Made by a program: the position numbers and the translations under genes. From Paramarasmius palmivorus (taxonomy: Eukaryota > Basidiomycota > Agaricomycetes > Agaricales > Marasmiaceae): 64,000 nucleotides of DNA. This document shows positions 24,001 to 35,239 of the stretch, in pieces. The notes under the pieces were generated by a model. It saw only the letters and a list, made by a program, of their open reading frames with translations, had not been told where the DNA came from and searched no databases. Numbering within the stretch: the first letter of the stretch is position 1; every line of letters begins with the position of its first letter. The stretch covers positions 434,001 to 498,000 of the forward strand of contig JAYKXP010000001.1 of the NCBI GenBank assembly GCA_037176845.1, given 5' to 3'.

Positions 24001-24319
24001 GAGAATCTAGGGAAGGGAAATCAATTGGATTTGGCCATGGCGGCGTTGGTAACGGAGACGATTGAGAGAAGGACGAAATCGACGGTGAAGGTGGTGGCGA
24101 TGCGTAACAACCGCTTTTGAGCAACGTTGGCCCTGTCGTTTGATCCTTTGGACGAGGTGAAGATGGTGAAGATGGTGTGTCCGTCGTGCGAGGTGACCCA
24201 GGGCTTGTTGGCGAGCCCAATATCTCTCCTGACGCGCTTGCCTCCGCATATATCCGTTCTATCTCGTACAAGGCATCACCTATGATGGCGTGAAGTTGCC
24301 TGAGAGTAGAAAAGGTCAT
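21011..24319 (-). CDS. SAM-dependent O-methyltransferase with long disordered C-terminal tail
   Basis: This is a COMT-type small-molecule O-methyltransferase (PF00891). The N-terminal part from the ATG at 24319 is Ser/Pro-rich, followed by the winged-helix dimerisation domain (CMRLFEASHTPEILQKAG and HVLRLLATHHYVREV). The SAM site reads STIVDVGGGIGSTSMLLAHA. The catalytic His region is HDWPTDYARMILLRLREAA, and the core ends with FNGQERTLREIVSLARSAGW and GSHFGHITAVP. Beyond this point the reading continues for more than 300 residues of Ser/Pro/Arg-rich, predicted disordered sequence with RRTS, RRSS, RRQS and RKRS steps, to the stop at 21011. One-base shifts are needed at about 23272 (extra C), 22026-22031 (six-T run) and about 21590. 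The substrate is unknown. Confidence 0.8.
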
Positions 24320-24846
24320 CGGAAAGGGGAGCTTTCGAGGGAGAAAGAAAGCAACAGGTCGAAGAGATGGTGGTGGAAGAAGAACAGCTTCAAGTTTGTC
24401 AGCTCGTCAGCGCTCAGACTGACCTTGACTGAACTCAAGATTTCTCGATCCTGGTACTCAAATGATGAACCCGATGACACAAATTAATTGTACAGTAAAC
24501 GAAGAATCAAGAATTTCTGTCCAAGCCGGCGATCGACACTTCCAAGAAGACCGTTTGCCTGTCGTGCCTGTCTACAATCTGTTTCGAGCGCTGGTCGTAC
24601 GCATACCACCTTTCTATGTCTGCGGTTTTCGCGGTGCCCGATGGGTATGGGTTTCGTATGTATGCCAATGAGAGTTTTAAACGTCAAAAAGGCGAGCAAG
24701 AGTAGAGATATGTACTTAGAGCTTCATCCTCTGGAACACCGGCTTCGGATCCGAATACCTAGCAAATTCGGTGCCTGTCATTCCCATTCGACCCAATCGT
24801 AAACAAGATGTAATGTACATGAGATTCATTTCGCCATTAATCACGT
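24320..24846. other. Gap between O-methyltransferase and urea transporter
   Basis: About 530 bp. It contains the 5' flank of the O-methyltransferase and the 3' flank of the DUR3 gene. No further gene is seen. Confidence 0.5.
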
Positions 24847-27800
24847 TCATGCGACTGATTTTCCTGTTGGCGGTACATACTTGCCACTTCCCCACGAAAA
24901 GATATCCTGTGTTCAAATGTTCAGTAAAGAAACGGTGCAATGTTCGTAGTCGACCAACCTTGATGATTCCTCGAGTGATCTCTTGCAATGCAGCTCGACT
25001 CTCCCATAAAGGATATATTACTACCGCAAAGGTGGACATGAAGCACCAGATAATTCCAATGACGACCCACGCCGCCAACCCATGCTCACCGTAGACGGTC
25101 TGAGCAAAGAAGAGAGGTAGCGGGATAAGGATAATAAAGACTAACAACTACGCTCAAGACTCGGTTAGCCATTCCGCGGAGTAATGCATACATATAGATA
25201 TTGAAACTCACCAATCCAACGGAACAGTACGCAGCAAACCTGAAAGCCTTGTTCAGTGCCACTGGGTCAAGCTCATCTTCTGGGTCTGGAGAGGTCTCTG
25301 AGACAGATGGCGTGTCCTTGGCCTTCTTTTCGTCGTCAGAATCAAATTGAAGCTCTCGAACGGCAGGTTCGGGTCTGTTCATCGCTCTCGTAGATTCAAA
25401 GTCATAATTATCCGGCCACTGGGAAATGTCAGAAATGACAGGCGTCGGCAATTAAAAAACGCGTGTACTTACGATGAATGAAGTGACAGTTGCGATAATC
25501 GCACCCACACCGATGGACGCCAAATTACCTGCGAGCATCTCATAGTCACCTACAGTGACCTGGATCAACTTCGGATGCATATCGGAAAAGCGAATAGAAC
25601 ATACCACCACTAGTCTAAAATCCAAGAAATAATTGTGAGTTTAAATCATCTGTAGTAGAGCTGGTGTTACTGACAGTAACATTAATGACCCCGCCATTCA
25701 AGGTACTGGTGGTGACAAGCCATGCGATGATGCCAGCGGCAAAACCAGCCACGGCCCCGCCAATACAGCCCCATTTGTTAGCTTTTGACCATGTTATACA
25801 CAAAGCGATAGGAGCAACAGCAGAGCCGAGAATCACTCCCATAAACGTCTATGAAAACTTCTTGAATATCAGAAAGACCAAGACCAACAAGCAACTTACA
25901 TAAAGCCAGCCCATAGACACACCGATGTAGAAGAAAATGAGCCCGGCAAGACCCATCACTACGGAGTATAGTGCGACCATCCAATGTCCCATTCTCAGTA
26001 TCTGATTCTCGGTAGCATTCGGATTGATATATTTCTGGATGCGGACGTAAGGAGGTGATCCAGGTAATGCGAATGTGCGCACCTTGTACACGTCGTATGT
26101 CAACATGGATGAAACAGCGATAAGTTCAGCCGAAGTCGCAGAGGTGACAGCTAAAAAGAGTAGAATCAACATTGCTGCTGCTCCTGACTGTCCGAGAAGT
26201 GCAGCTGCAGCTGCTGGAGCTGGAAGCCCTGCAGAGACATCCGCTGCAGAAAGAGATCTCATCTCTGGATCCCCGCGCAGGGCCACTGCCGCCAATCCAA
26301 GCGTCGTTGCGAGCGTGAAGGGTATAGCAAACCTGTACAGACTTCAGTCAGGCTGAACGCTGACAAAACACCATACTATACCATGACAGTCCACCGAGTA
26401 GGTATGCTTTGACAGTCGTCGCTGGACGACTCGCAATAGCTCTTTGCCAGTACGCTTGGTCTTGAAACACAGTAGCGAAGTTTCCAATAATGTTGATTAC
26501 CCCGAAAATCAGTCCATTTTTAGATCGCATTGTGATATATGACCCATGTGCGTTCCCTGCTACTGGATTGGCTTCTGCAGCTTTTGTGAGCAGTTCATGC
26601 ATCTTATGTGGGCTACCGATCTTAGGACTGGTAGCATAGACAGTGAAGACGAAAACCTGGTTAGACTCAATATCATACTCGCCATAAGATAAGAAGCAGG
26701 ATGCGTACGAATATGATGGCAAACAAGACAGCCGTGTGTGTGCTGGCCAAGGTCAGATTAAGCGATGCAGAGGTGCCAGCAGACATACTAATCACACAAC
26801 AGCGTAGAACGCATCCCCCCGACCACGACATAGATAGCAACCCCGAGAGGTATAAGGAAGCAAGCCTGCCGAAACCGCAATTCAGTACGCTTCAAGGGAA
26901 AACGATCAAGGTGCCGTACAGCAATGGTGCTCATTCCCGTCAAATCCTGGGACGGAGAAAAAATTAAGGTATTTCTGCACAGGGCCAGTGTACGCGATTG
27001 ACGTACAGTTACAGTAGCACTTCCGCCGAGAATCAACATAGATGAGACGATTATGTTTGTCGACATTCTGTAACTCGATCAGAGTAATTTTCTCTGAAAG
27101 GAGAATCAAACTGACCCAAAGAACATGAAAACGAGATGTGCCGTTTTCCCCCATCTGGCGCCAACAATCTCGAGCCATGTGTGAGCATACGGAGCGTTCA
27201 ATTTCAACTTTGCGGCCAACTGTCATCAAGGATCGTGAATGATTCGAACTTCGCGCGCTCATGAAGAACCAACCATCGCAAATAGCAATACTTGAATTGT
27301 TGCACCCGCTCCGTACCACCAGGGTCCCGAAATGCCTGAATAATGCCAACGGTCACAAAACGGCGATACGAACAATGTACGCTTTACTCACCGTACTTGT
27401 ATGCCACGGCGCTGCTTTGAAGCTTAGTCCATCATCAATGGCTAATTCCTCACTTAATTATCTAATCACGAACCAATGTCGCAGCCCAGGTCCACTACGT
27501 ATAATACTTGATAAGTTTGGTGTTTAGCGATACACGTTATACACGTACCGCGGACACAATACCAGATGCTATCAGTCCTGGTTTGACACTTCTGGATGCA
27601 CTGCTGAACTCCTCAGAGTTCTTCGGTGAAAACGCCGTGTAACGTGCTTGAATTGCCGTAAGACCTAGCATAAACACACTGAAGAACAATCCTATTCCTG
27701 AATAACATGTCAACAAGGTTTACGACAAAGATAGGTCTTCTAGCGTACCAACGACTAGGAGATTGACACGCAAAATCAGTACGTGTTTCGATAGGAGATA

Positions 27801-27864
27801 GAGCTGGGAACATACCAACACCATAGCCCGCGCCCTGCGGGAGAACCTGACTCGCATTCGACAT
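24847..27864 (-). CDS. DUR3: DUR3-type urea active transporter (sodium:solute symporter family)
   Basis: This is a plasma-membrane H+-coupled urea (and possibly polyamine) importer. It starts MSNASQVLPQGAGYG, matching the fungal DUR3 N-terminus. It continues with about fifteen hydrophobic segments, including SSAVAYKYGISGPWWYGAGA, YAHTWLEIVGARWGKTAH, CFLIPLGVAIYVVVGGMRS and FATVFQDQAYWQRAIASRPA. SAELIAVSSMLTYDVYK and GDYEMLAGNLASIGVGAI follow. After an acidic cytosolic loop (DSDDEKKAKD, EDELDPVALNKAFRFA), the last exon gives DIFSWGSGKYVPPTGKSVA and a TGA at 24847-24849. The first exon (27816-27864) is followed by a 6-nt microexon at 27749-27754, which yields GYGVVVGIG. No frame disruption was found in the joins examined. 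DUR3 genes are normally induced by urea under nitrogen limitation. Confidence 0.92.
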
Positions 27865-28771
27865 CCTGGAAGCCCTGTGGAAGCCTGATGATTAACCAAC
27901 GCTTCTGGTGATTGGTGATGGTAGAGAAGGGAAAGGACACAACAAGCTGGTGCTAAAACCTCCCGAAAGTCGCACGAATAGTCAAAATTCAACGGGTGTC
28001 CGAAGAGATAACAATTACATACACCTTATCTCCCAAGGAGCGGCGGCGAAGTCGGAAGCAGCTGTTATCAACAGAAGTTGATAAGGAATTTTGAATTGGG
28101 CGGCTTGGCCATACATTTTGTGTGGTCGCCTGAGGTCGCCACAGCCGCTGTTGCCTATCATTCTGTCGGCCAAATCGCGGTCGAATCAATTAAAAACATG
28201 ATCCTGAGGACTGGGACACACCCGGACATTGGCCCTGTATTCCGCGATGGAAGTCGAACAAAATGCAATGAAACGTCGAGATTGGAAATAGTCTGATCGT
28301 ACATGTACATGCCAAAGTACATTAGAAGGCCCTGAGCCTGGAAAAGCACAGAAACATGAGGTTTTTTGCCAAAGCACAGTAGAACTTGTTTGCGCACCTT
28401 AAAATATCTCTTAAAACATCCGCCACGTTTGTTTGACCAATGCTATTATAGTCCCGATCAAATTTATCCCAAAATGAGGGAATCAGATGTAGAGAATGTT
28501 CACAGAGGAACAGATATCGATGCTTTGTAGGTGATGGTCGGATGAAGACCGTTGCATGCAGCCCGTTGCAGCTGCGTACAAGTCACGGTCACGCGGGTCC
28601 AAGTAAATCTCACTATAGCACCGAAGGTTTCGTTCAAACTACTGGCACCAAGACTTTCTCTTCGGCATACAACTCGTTATTTAATTAAGGCAGTCATGAA
28701 CTCTACACGCCGCGATTAATCCTAATATTGGAACAACACCTCTGCGAATATGTAGGAGTATCTGGGATGGT
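27865..28771. other. Intergenic, no gene recognised
   Basis: About 0.9 kb holding the DUR3 promoter region and the EMC8 3' flank. Short open frames occur on both strands but none has a family signature. Confidence 0.5.
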
Positions 28772-29589
28772 TTATATCACAAATCTATTGGTAGGCACTC
28801 CCGGTTGCGTAGCCAGTCTATAAACCACGATGAGTAACCAAGCCATGGAGATTCCATTGAAATAAACACCTATAGTAACATCTTCCAGATGATCGTCAAA
28901 GTCGCCGAATATTTGCTGGGCATGATTATCGCGCACAAGTTCTACAGCACGTCTGGGAAGAGTCGGAGAAGATAGCTTGAACGATGACTCAGATGTGAAA
29001 GGTGCATAAGCCTCATTGGAAGGCCTCCAAGTCGAGGAAGATTGAGATGTGAAGGGCTAAGGCCATATTCAAAAGAGACGCTTCGAACTAAGAGCAGAAC
29101 GCACGATTAATGCAGGGTGATCCGTGCCCAAGTGTTCACCATCAATCTTCATGTCAATGAGTTGGTGATAGGTACGTATACAAGCCTGTTGGACTCACCA
29201 CAAAAGCAACTGCATCTTTGAATGATTCTTTGATCTTCGAGGCGACCTTCTCCCCAACTGGTGCTAATGCAGTTTCGTCCAGCCTCTCACAAGCCTGATA
29301 GTAACCGACTAGTTTCATTCCTGAGGATTCAGCATGTCGTCCTGCCTTGCTGTCTATCAGTGTTCGTGGTAGATACAGAGAAAGAAGTAGACCATACCAA
29401 ATCAAGTCCAATTTCCATCATTGGGCTCAGACTTGTCCAATGATGAAGGAGAGGCACCGCGTCTTGAATTTCAACTGCACTTCCATTGCCCGTACCCAGT
29501 AGAACACCGTTCACCTGTCTGTGAGGGTGTTTGGCAGCATGAAAGAAGATTTTGAAATAGGCCGAAGGGTGAACAGTGTAAGATACCAT
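28772..29589 (-). CDS. EMC8: ER membrane protein complex subunit 8/9-like (EMC8)
   Basis: This is a cytosolic-face subunit of the EMC insertase, which inserts tail-anchored and multi-pass proteins into the ER membrane. The ATG at 29589 (MVSYTVHPSAYFKIFFHAAK) fits the known start of the family better than in-frame codons further upstream. Exon 1 gives HPHRQVNGVLLGTGNG and VEIQDAVPLLHHWTSLSPMM. Exon 2 gives GMKLVGYYQACERLDETALA and EKVASKIKESFKDAVAFV. Exon 3 gives IDGEHLGTDHPALI, and exon 4 reaches NHAQQIFGDFDDHLEDV. This is an MPN-like fold without JAMM metal ligands. After DFDDHLEDV the frame continues for about 30 residues with a hydrophobic stretch (SMAWLLIVVYRLA) to a stop at 28772. It lies head-to-head with ATG12, 81 bp apart. 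Confidence 0.88.
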
Positions 29590-29670
29590 GTCGTCGTATT
29601 TGGCGGTCAAGTTGAAAGATGTTCGAGGCACTAGCGTAAGACTCTGGGTTCGTGACAGTGCGTGACTACA
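29590..29670. promoter_or_regulatory. 81-bp bidirectional promoter between EMC8 and ATG12
   Basis: The start codons of EMC8 (minus, 29589) and ATG12 (plus, 29671) are only 81 bp apart. The two genes must share promoter elements and short 5' UTRs. No clear TATA box is visible. Confidence 0.7.
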
Positions 29671-30255
29671 ATGGCACCAGAAACGCCAGAACGTTCAATA
29701 CCGTCATGGGCCATCCAAGAAACCTCTGAAAATGCAGAGGAAGCCCTCAAGGCTCTTCAAGTGTACAAGAAGAAAGATGCGGAGAAAAGTAAGCCAACCC
29801 TGTTTTTATTCAACATGCACTGCGAACTGAAGGAAACCTCTAGTCATCGTACGATTCAAGGCAGTTGGGAATGCCCCCATTATGAAGGAGAATTTCTTCA
29901 AGATCACAGCTTCGAATAGATTTCAGGCTGTCATTCAGTTCTTGCGGAAACAGTTGGGATACAAGGGATCAGAACCATTGGTGCGTCTTCTGAGGCTACA
30001 TGTCTTTTTCCAGGCAGTTCACATTTCTGTCAGCACACCTATATCAATCTGGCATTCTCTCCGGCCCCAGACGACCTCGTAGCGAATCTCTTCAAGGTAT
30101 GGGCCAATTCAATGAATCTGGACTCCTCACTCAGCCGATCTACAGTCCTTTGCTACCGACAACCACCTGATAGTCAACTATAGGTGCGCTCTTTGCACTT
30201 TGCTGTCGCTCTACTCATCTCACAATTACCCAGTACGACCGCTGCATGGGGCTGA
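29671..30255 (+). CDS. ATG12: Ubiquitin-like autophagy protein ATG12
   Basis: This ubiquitin-like modifier is conjugated to ATG5; the conjugate acts as E3-like factor for ATG8 lipidation during autophagosome growth. Exons 29671-29788, 29844-29980, 30034-30096, 30146-30183 and 30234-30255 sum to 126 codons (125 aa). The N-terminus is short and acidic ([20 protein letters not shown]). The ubiquitin fold begins at [20 protein letters not shown] and continues [29 protein letters not shown] and [18 protein letters not shown]. The protein ends in a single C-terminal Gly directly before the stop, which is the residue needed for conjugation without prior processing, as known for ATG12. The last exon is only 22 nt. 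The frame is fully intact. Confidence 0.95.
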
Positions 30256-30456
30256 AAGAACTCTGCATCTAATGAATTCTGACGCTGATTGGAACTGATT
30301 CCGATTTTGTACCATAGATATCTTCAAATTGTATTTATGATGACCTCGGACGTCCCTTTACGGATATTGACGCAAGAGCTTCAGGTCCATTGACGACGTC
30401 ATTTTCCTCAACTCTTCCGTTAACCACCATGTCTTCGCGATACATACGACATTCTC

Positions 30457-30672
30457 ATGAACGCTCATCTCGCTGAACTCGCCACTCAGTTCGATCGACT
30501 CACCGCAGAAGGAGAGATGACAGTTCCGGACAGACCGTGGAGTTTGTACGAAGGGTTGGCGGGTATGTGTTGCGCTTGGGGTGAAGTATACGATAGGATA
30601 GAGAGCGCTGCTATGAGTCCGAACGGTTGGAATAGATCTAGAAGTGGGATGCCTGGCTTCGACGACATCTGA
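30457..30672 (+). pseudogene. C-terminal fragment of a LanC-like protein
   Basis: The 71 residues starting MNAHLAELATQFDRLTAEGE and continuing WSLYEGLAGMCCAWGEVYDR to RSGMPGFDDI match the C-terminal end of eukaryotic lanthionine synthetase C-like (LANCL) proteins. The block SLYEGLAGMCCAW contains a family-typical Cys-Cys pair. The rest of this family (about 350 residues with the zinc ligands) is not found upstream, where ATG12 ends at 30255. This is therefore a truncated remnant, perhaps left by a duplication or rearrangement. The last codons and stop are intact. Confidence 0.55.
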
Positions 30673-33020
30673 ATACCGCCGAATAGGCAATCTCGGCGAG
30701 CCCATCACTTCCACTTCCCACTTATCCCAGAGTCTACTCCTCCAGAAAAGGACCATCTAGTTCCTGCTGTAATTTCTTACCTATAATGTTACAAGACAGG
30801 CCCAGTGATCCTTATCTTCGCGTCAAATGGTTTTACGTCTTCGGTGGATACTTTTGCCCTGTATGTACTTCAGCTTTGAAAAAGAAGATTGCGGCGATCG
30901 ACTGCTATCCGAAGCTCACAGGGTGACTCCAGGTGACTCCCTCGAGTCTTCTCCTGGACTTTGGCTCTTCTACTGCCGTTGCTGGCAGACTGAATACGTG
31001 TCCCAGGATCAAAGAGAACTTCGTTGTTCCAAGCATACACCTTGCTAATCAGAGCGTCTCGAACTGGGTCAGGTCCATTATTAGTATGCTATCAACCCCG
31101 CAACGTGCAAGTCCAGAATTCGCCTAGCGTTTGCCCGTGTCAATCACTGCCGGGGTATACATTCGCACTACCTCCCTTGTTCACCCCGCGACGATGGTGC
31201 CTGCGACCTTTGGCCTGCTCACTGAAGGACACATGCGGCATGTATCAAACGTGTATCGCGGACATCGAAATATTCAAATTGTAAATAATGCTCCGAAAAC
31301 CATGAAAATGCACGCTAACTGCGCGCCTTCTGACCGGTTAATACGATCACTTCAGATATGGGAGAAGTACTTTTTGAAAGCAGTGGCTGTATATGCTGTA
31401 TGTTATCAGATCGAGACCGACCTACACGGCTCAAAACCCTAACTTCCCTTTTGTCCTGCTTCTCCATCAAAGAGATAAGTATTACGGCTGTCTACCATGG
31501 CTATTTGGCGGAGATTTGACATACAAAGGAACTAGTACTACCCGTTGAGGATAGAACATCTCTAATCCCTCGAGGCTGAGCTTGCTGATGGGGTACTCAA
31601 TTTGTGAGACGGGAGTATCGTGGAATGGGATCTAAAGGAAGTGTCGAGCAGGGTACTTACAATAGTAATAACCTTCGTCTCCTTCGCCTCCCGTGTTAAG
31701 TCCTAAACACCGTATCTTTGAGGTAATCCTAGGGAAGGGCTTCTAGAAGGGGAGTAGACCCATAAACCGACTTGCAAGTTCAAACTTCGGCCTTGAAGAC
31801 CACGCGAGATACTGTTACTAAACGAGGTCGCGAGTACGAGGCGAATCGAGGGACCTACAGGTGTCTACTGGCTGCTCGCCACCAGGCACCGTTGCTTTGT
31901 TGCAGCTTATCTGCATTGATTATCTGGATCGCGAGAAGCGGTGCAAGAAGCCATCCCCAAAAAAGATTCCCGCAGACAAGCTTTTCAGGCAACAGACACT
32001 CGAATTCGGACGCGGCGGACCGACCCTGTGCATCAAAATCACACCCTGGTGATACCAGGAGACGTCCGCGAGACGGTTCGCGGAGTTGAATTTGTGGGCC
32101 CTCTTTTTATTCCATTGTCCCTCTGCCAATTCCCAGCGTCATAAGACACCGGGGTAGTCACACTGAAGATTGGCAGGAAGCTCCACAACATAAAGGGGAC
32201 GAGGAAGTAGGGCACAGGACAGGAAGAGGTGATTTCTGAATTTCTTGAGTTGCACCCTTCTTTTCGACCAGATCCCCAGACCCAGACTTTTGTCGGCAAC
32301 TATCATTCGACCACCCGATTTTCGTGCCATGTGTTCGGTGTTGGAGTGATACATGGAGCAAAATGGAGTGCATAACGCTCAGTAGTTCCAGGGCAAAAAA
32401 AAGACATCAAACAATAGGCGCCAAGTAGCTGTATGCGTCAGGAGACCCACGAACATCAAGCCTAAGACCAGGCGACTGTGAAGACTGAGCCTGGAAGTGA
32501 GTTCTGAATTCGCTGAAGCGCCACTACAGTCCATAGACCTTGTCGACCGGGCGAGATTGATGCTCTGGGTAGTCCTAGGTTCAACATACGACAGCCATAT
32601 TACCCGGCGGCACGGCAGTTGTAACCCAGCGAAGCGAAGATAATTGAAGCCACGATTTGTCCGCCGTGTCAATACGTCTTGTAGAACACCGAGGATAGCA
32701 ATGTCAATGACAACGCCCAGAGTGAGGCCGCAAGGAAATCATAGGAATTCATGTCATTAATTCCTTGTGCGCGTCAGATTTTGATCCCGCTGTGGCCTGA
32801 CATCGACGAGTCTAGGAAAATCATAGGACCATCAGTAGCATTGATTCTGGAGTCTGAGAGACACGATGCTTGCTTCCCGTGATCTTTGCGGGTTGTTCGG
32901 AGCATCCCGAAAACATAACGAGAATTGATGGTGGTTTGAACCAGAGATGTGAGAGATGCGAAACTTGTGCGAAAAAGACAAAGACGGCACCAAAAGAGCC
33001 GCCAACGTGGCTAGGCGGGA
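30673..33020. other. Gene-poor region
   Basis: About 2.3 kb with short open frames on both strands but no recognised family or convincing exon chain. One plus-strand stretch at 31861-32052 (TVALLQLICIDYLDREKRC and FGRGGPTLCIKITPW) looks protein-like and may be a fragment. Confidence 0.4.
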
Positions 33021-34110
33021 TCATAGAGTTTGTCGTCGTGTGGGTGGTTGTTGTCCGAAGTCAAGATGTAAGATGAGATATATGCGCCACTTCGGATGCG
33101 AATTGCAACGATCTGGTTGGGGTACGTTAAGATTGGCCACGGTTCCACTCGGAAGGACCAAGTGTGGCAGGAGGAGTACGTCGTGAAAGGATATAGGTGC
33201 TAGATAACCCACTAGAGCTTTCCCAAGGTTGAGCACAGTTCAAGGAACGAGATACAGGGCATGGCCGATATGGGGTGGAAAGATATCAGATAATTCCAGA
33301 GATATTCCGGTGCTGTTTGCAGGGAAGAAGACAGATGCAAGTCAGAAGGTGGGAGTTTTAATTGTCGAGAACGGATGACATGGTTGACATTCTGGAGGAT
33401 ATATGGGATGTGGAGACGAATCACTTCGGGACTATTATTGGAAGTGTTGATTCCAAGAGTTTTGTACGTGTACGGCGGTCTGAGCAAACTCCTCGGTGAT
33501 GAAACTTCGACGCTACTGGAAAGATCAATTTAGAGACTACACGCCTCAAATAAGTAGTATCTATATTCCAACCTATACATCGGCGGTCCATCGTCGAACG
33601 GGACGTAGTGAATAATGATTGATGTCAAGGTTGAACACAGAGTGTTTCTGCATCTCATCTGGATTTGGCGGCAAGTCCGGCGCTAGCCTTCCTGGGGAAT
33701 CATTCAAAAGTGCCTCGAGGCCATTGACGACGCGCGGTACCCTTGACGGAGTTTTCTGGTACATAGAGACAGCTTCCGTGAGGGTTGAAAAAGAGTTATG
33801 AATGGTTACGTGCGGTAACATAACCTGTAGTACATACCATGCATAGAGCCTGACATGCGTCAAGTATTTGTTAACTGGTAAAGCTGTAGTAATTCATTAG
33901 GTCTTTTCAAGCATACACCAAGTCGACTTACAAGAATTATTCTCGATATACCACGAACAGCGACGCGTAGCGGTGAGTTGCTCAACAGTTTAAGCTCTTA
34001 ACCGTGTTACAAGCGGTTGAGATACCGAACGTTGCGACGTCGCATCAGACCTTTCAGGATCATCATCGATGGGAATCGAATCAATTGACGGAGACATTAT
34101 CTGCAGTACT
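33021..34110 (-). CDS. Possible multi-exon hypothetical gene, weakly supported
   Basis: A series of minus-strand segments reads as if coding. An acidic start at about 34110 (MSPSIDSIPIDDDPERSDAT) is followed by a frame with TVEQLTATRRCSWYIENNS after one in-frame stop. RLYAW then joins to AVSMYQKTPSRVPRVVNG and a block with DLPPNPDEMQKHSVFNLDIN ending at RPVRRWTADV (33573). Further segments (RRSFITEEFAQTAVHVQ, APEYLWNYLISFHPISAMP) lie at 33230-33500. I do not recognise the family. The in-frame stop and the uncertain splice sites make this tentative; it could be a decayed gene. Confidence 0.25.
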
Positions 34111-34917
34111 TTTAAGGACTTGTTGAACCAGTCTTGAGGGCCCTCCTCATGACGAATTGCCCGTCATGTATGTCATGTCGCCGGGTGAAAAGGTCTAGGG
34201 TGACGCTCAGGGGAAGGAAACGATAAAAGCTATCAAAAGTCTGTTCGAGATTGAATGTAAGACCTGTGAAGTGTCAGCTTAGAATCAGAAGAAAGAAGAC
34301 AAAAAAGAGCTCGAGAACAGGGCGGGTGAGAGAGTGGTCACAAACCAAATCGTATTTCCACGCGGAATGCATCGTTAGGCCATGCGCCAGGTAAGATCGG
34401 CGAATGACGGACCGATAGCAATGTTTTGATGCACAGCTGCGGCTTCACACAATTTCATGAGCGCAAACACATATTATAACGTATATTCGTCGACTCCCTA
34501 GATATAATGAAAGATAGTGTAGCCCAAGACCCAAATGAACACCGTGTAAAAGTGGTGATGCCTCTATGTATGATGATGAATGATGGTGAAGATGCATGAA
34601 GGAGAGAACAAGCCGAAAGCAGACCGATAGCGTAGAAAGATGAATGTCCCGTAGACTAGCTCGAGGGTAAATGTGGATGGGGGTGTCCATGATGAAGCCA
34701 TGTCTACAAAGTCCCTGGTGGTAGGCATGATAAACAAACTCTATGGGGTAACTGAAGAGAAGACAAGGAATGGAAGGGTTGAACAATAGCGTTCATTTTG
34801 ATTTCTGGTGGCGAAAAATGAATATTTAGGGTGCGATTCGAAACGGGGTGCTGCTCACCGGTTTCCGCATCATTAGGGTGTCACCCGATGATTGGGTATG
34901 CTACAAAGGAACTGGGT
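34111..34917. other. Intergenic, no gene recognised
   Basis: About 0.8 kb. Open frames are short and have no family-like sequence. Confidence 0.45.
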
Positions 34918-35239
34918 CTAAGCGCTTTTACACTTGGGCAAAGCAACCGGGTTACGCACGGGCATTGTGCTGTACATCGCTGACTGGGAACTTGGTAATG
35001 ATGAACCCGATTTTGATTGGAAAGCCTTTTGTAGCTGGAGTGGTAATCGAAGTGTTAGTTGGTATCCGGAATGAACGACGGCGAGGACGCACCTTTGCCT
35101 CACTCTCTGCAGCCCGCTGGGCATACATGCTTGGATGTAATGGTAGACTTTGCAAGCTGGAAGCTCCCGGTAATTGGTTGAGAGAGCTGGAAAGGGTCGG
35201 GAAAGCAACGATGCTTGCTTTGCAGTCGCGGGAGGACAT
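34918..35239 (-). CDS. Small hypothetical protein (87 aa), two exons
   Basis: The ATG at 35239 opens a frame that joins in phase 0 across a 58-bp intron (35035-35092, donor GTGCGT, acceptor CTCCAG). The product is 87 residues. Exon 1 ends in YAQRAAESEAK and exon 2 starts LQKAFQSKSGSSLPSSQS, giving a short helical, charged centre. Exon 2 ends in MRNPVALPKCKSA-like residues (VRNPVALPKCKSA). There is no signal peptide or membrane segment. I recognise no family. Support comes from the matching splice phase and a plausible composition only; a plus-strand open frame overlaps the same bases. Confidence 0.35.

Noticed and set aside
7903..24319. A secondary-metabolite gene cluster made of the oxidases, monooxygenase and O-methyltransferase
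   Set aside because: A monooxygenase and a methyltransferase are adjacent, but no backbone enzyme (polyketide synthase, NRPS, terpene synthase) or cluster regulator is present, and the oxidases belong to extracellular oxidation.
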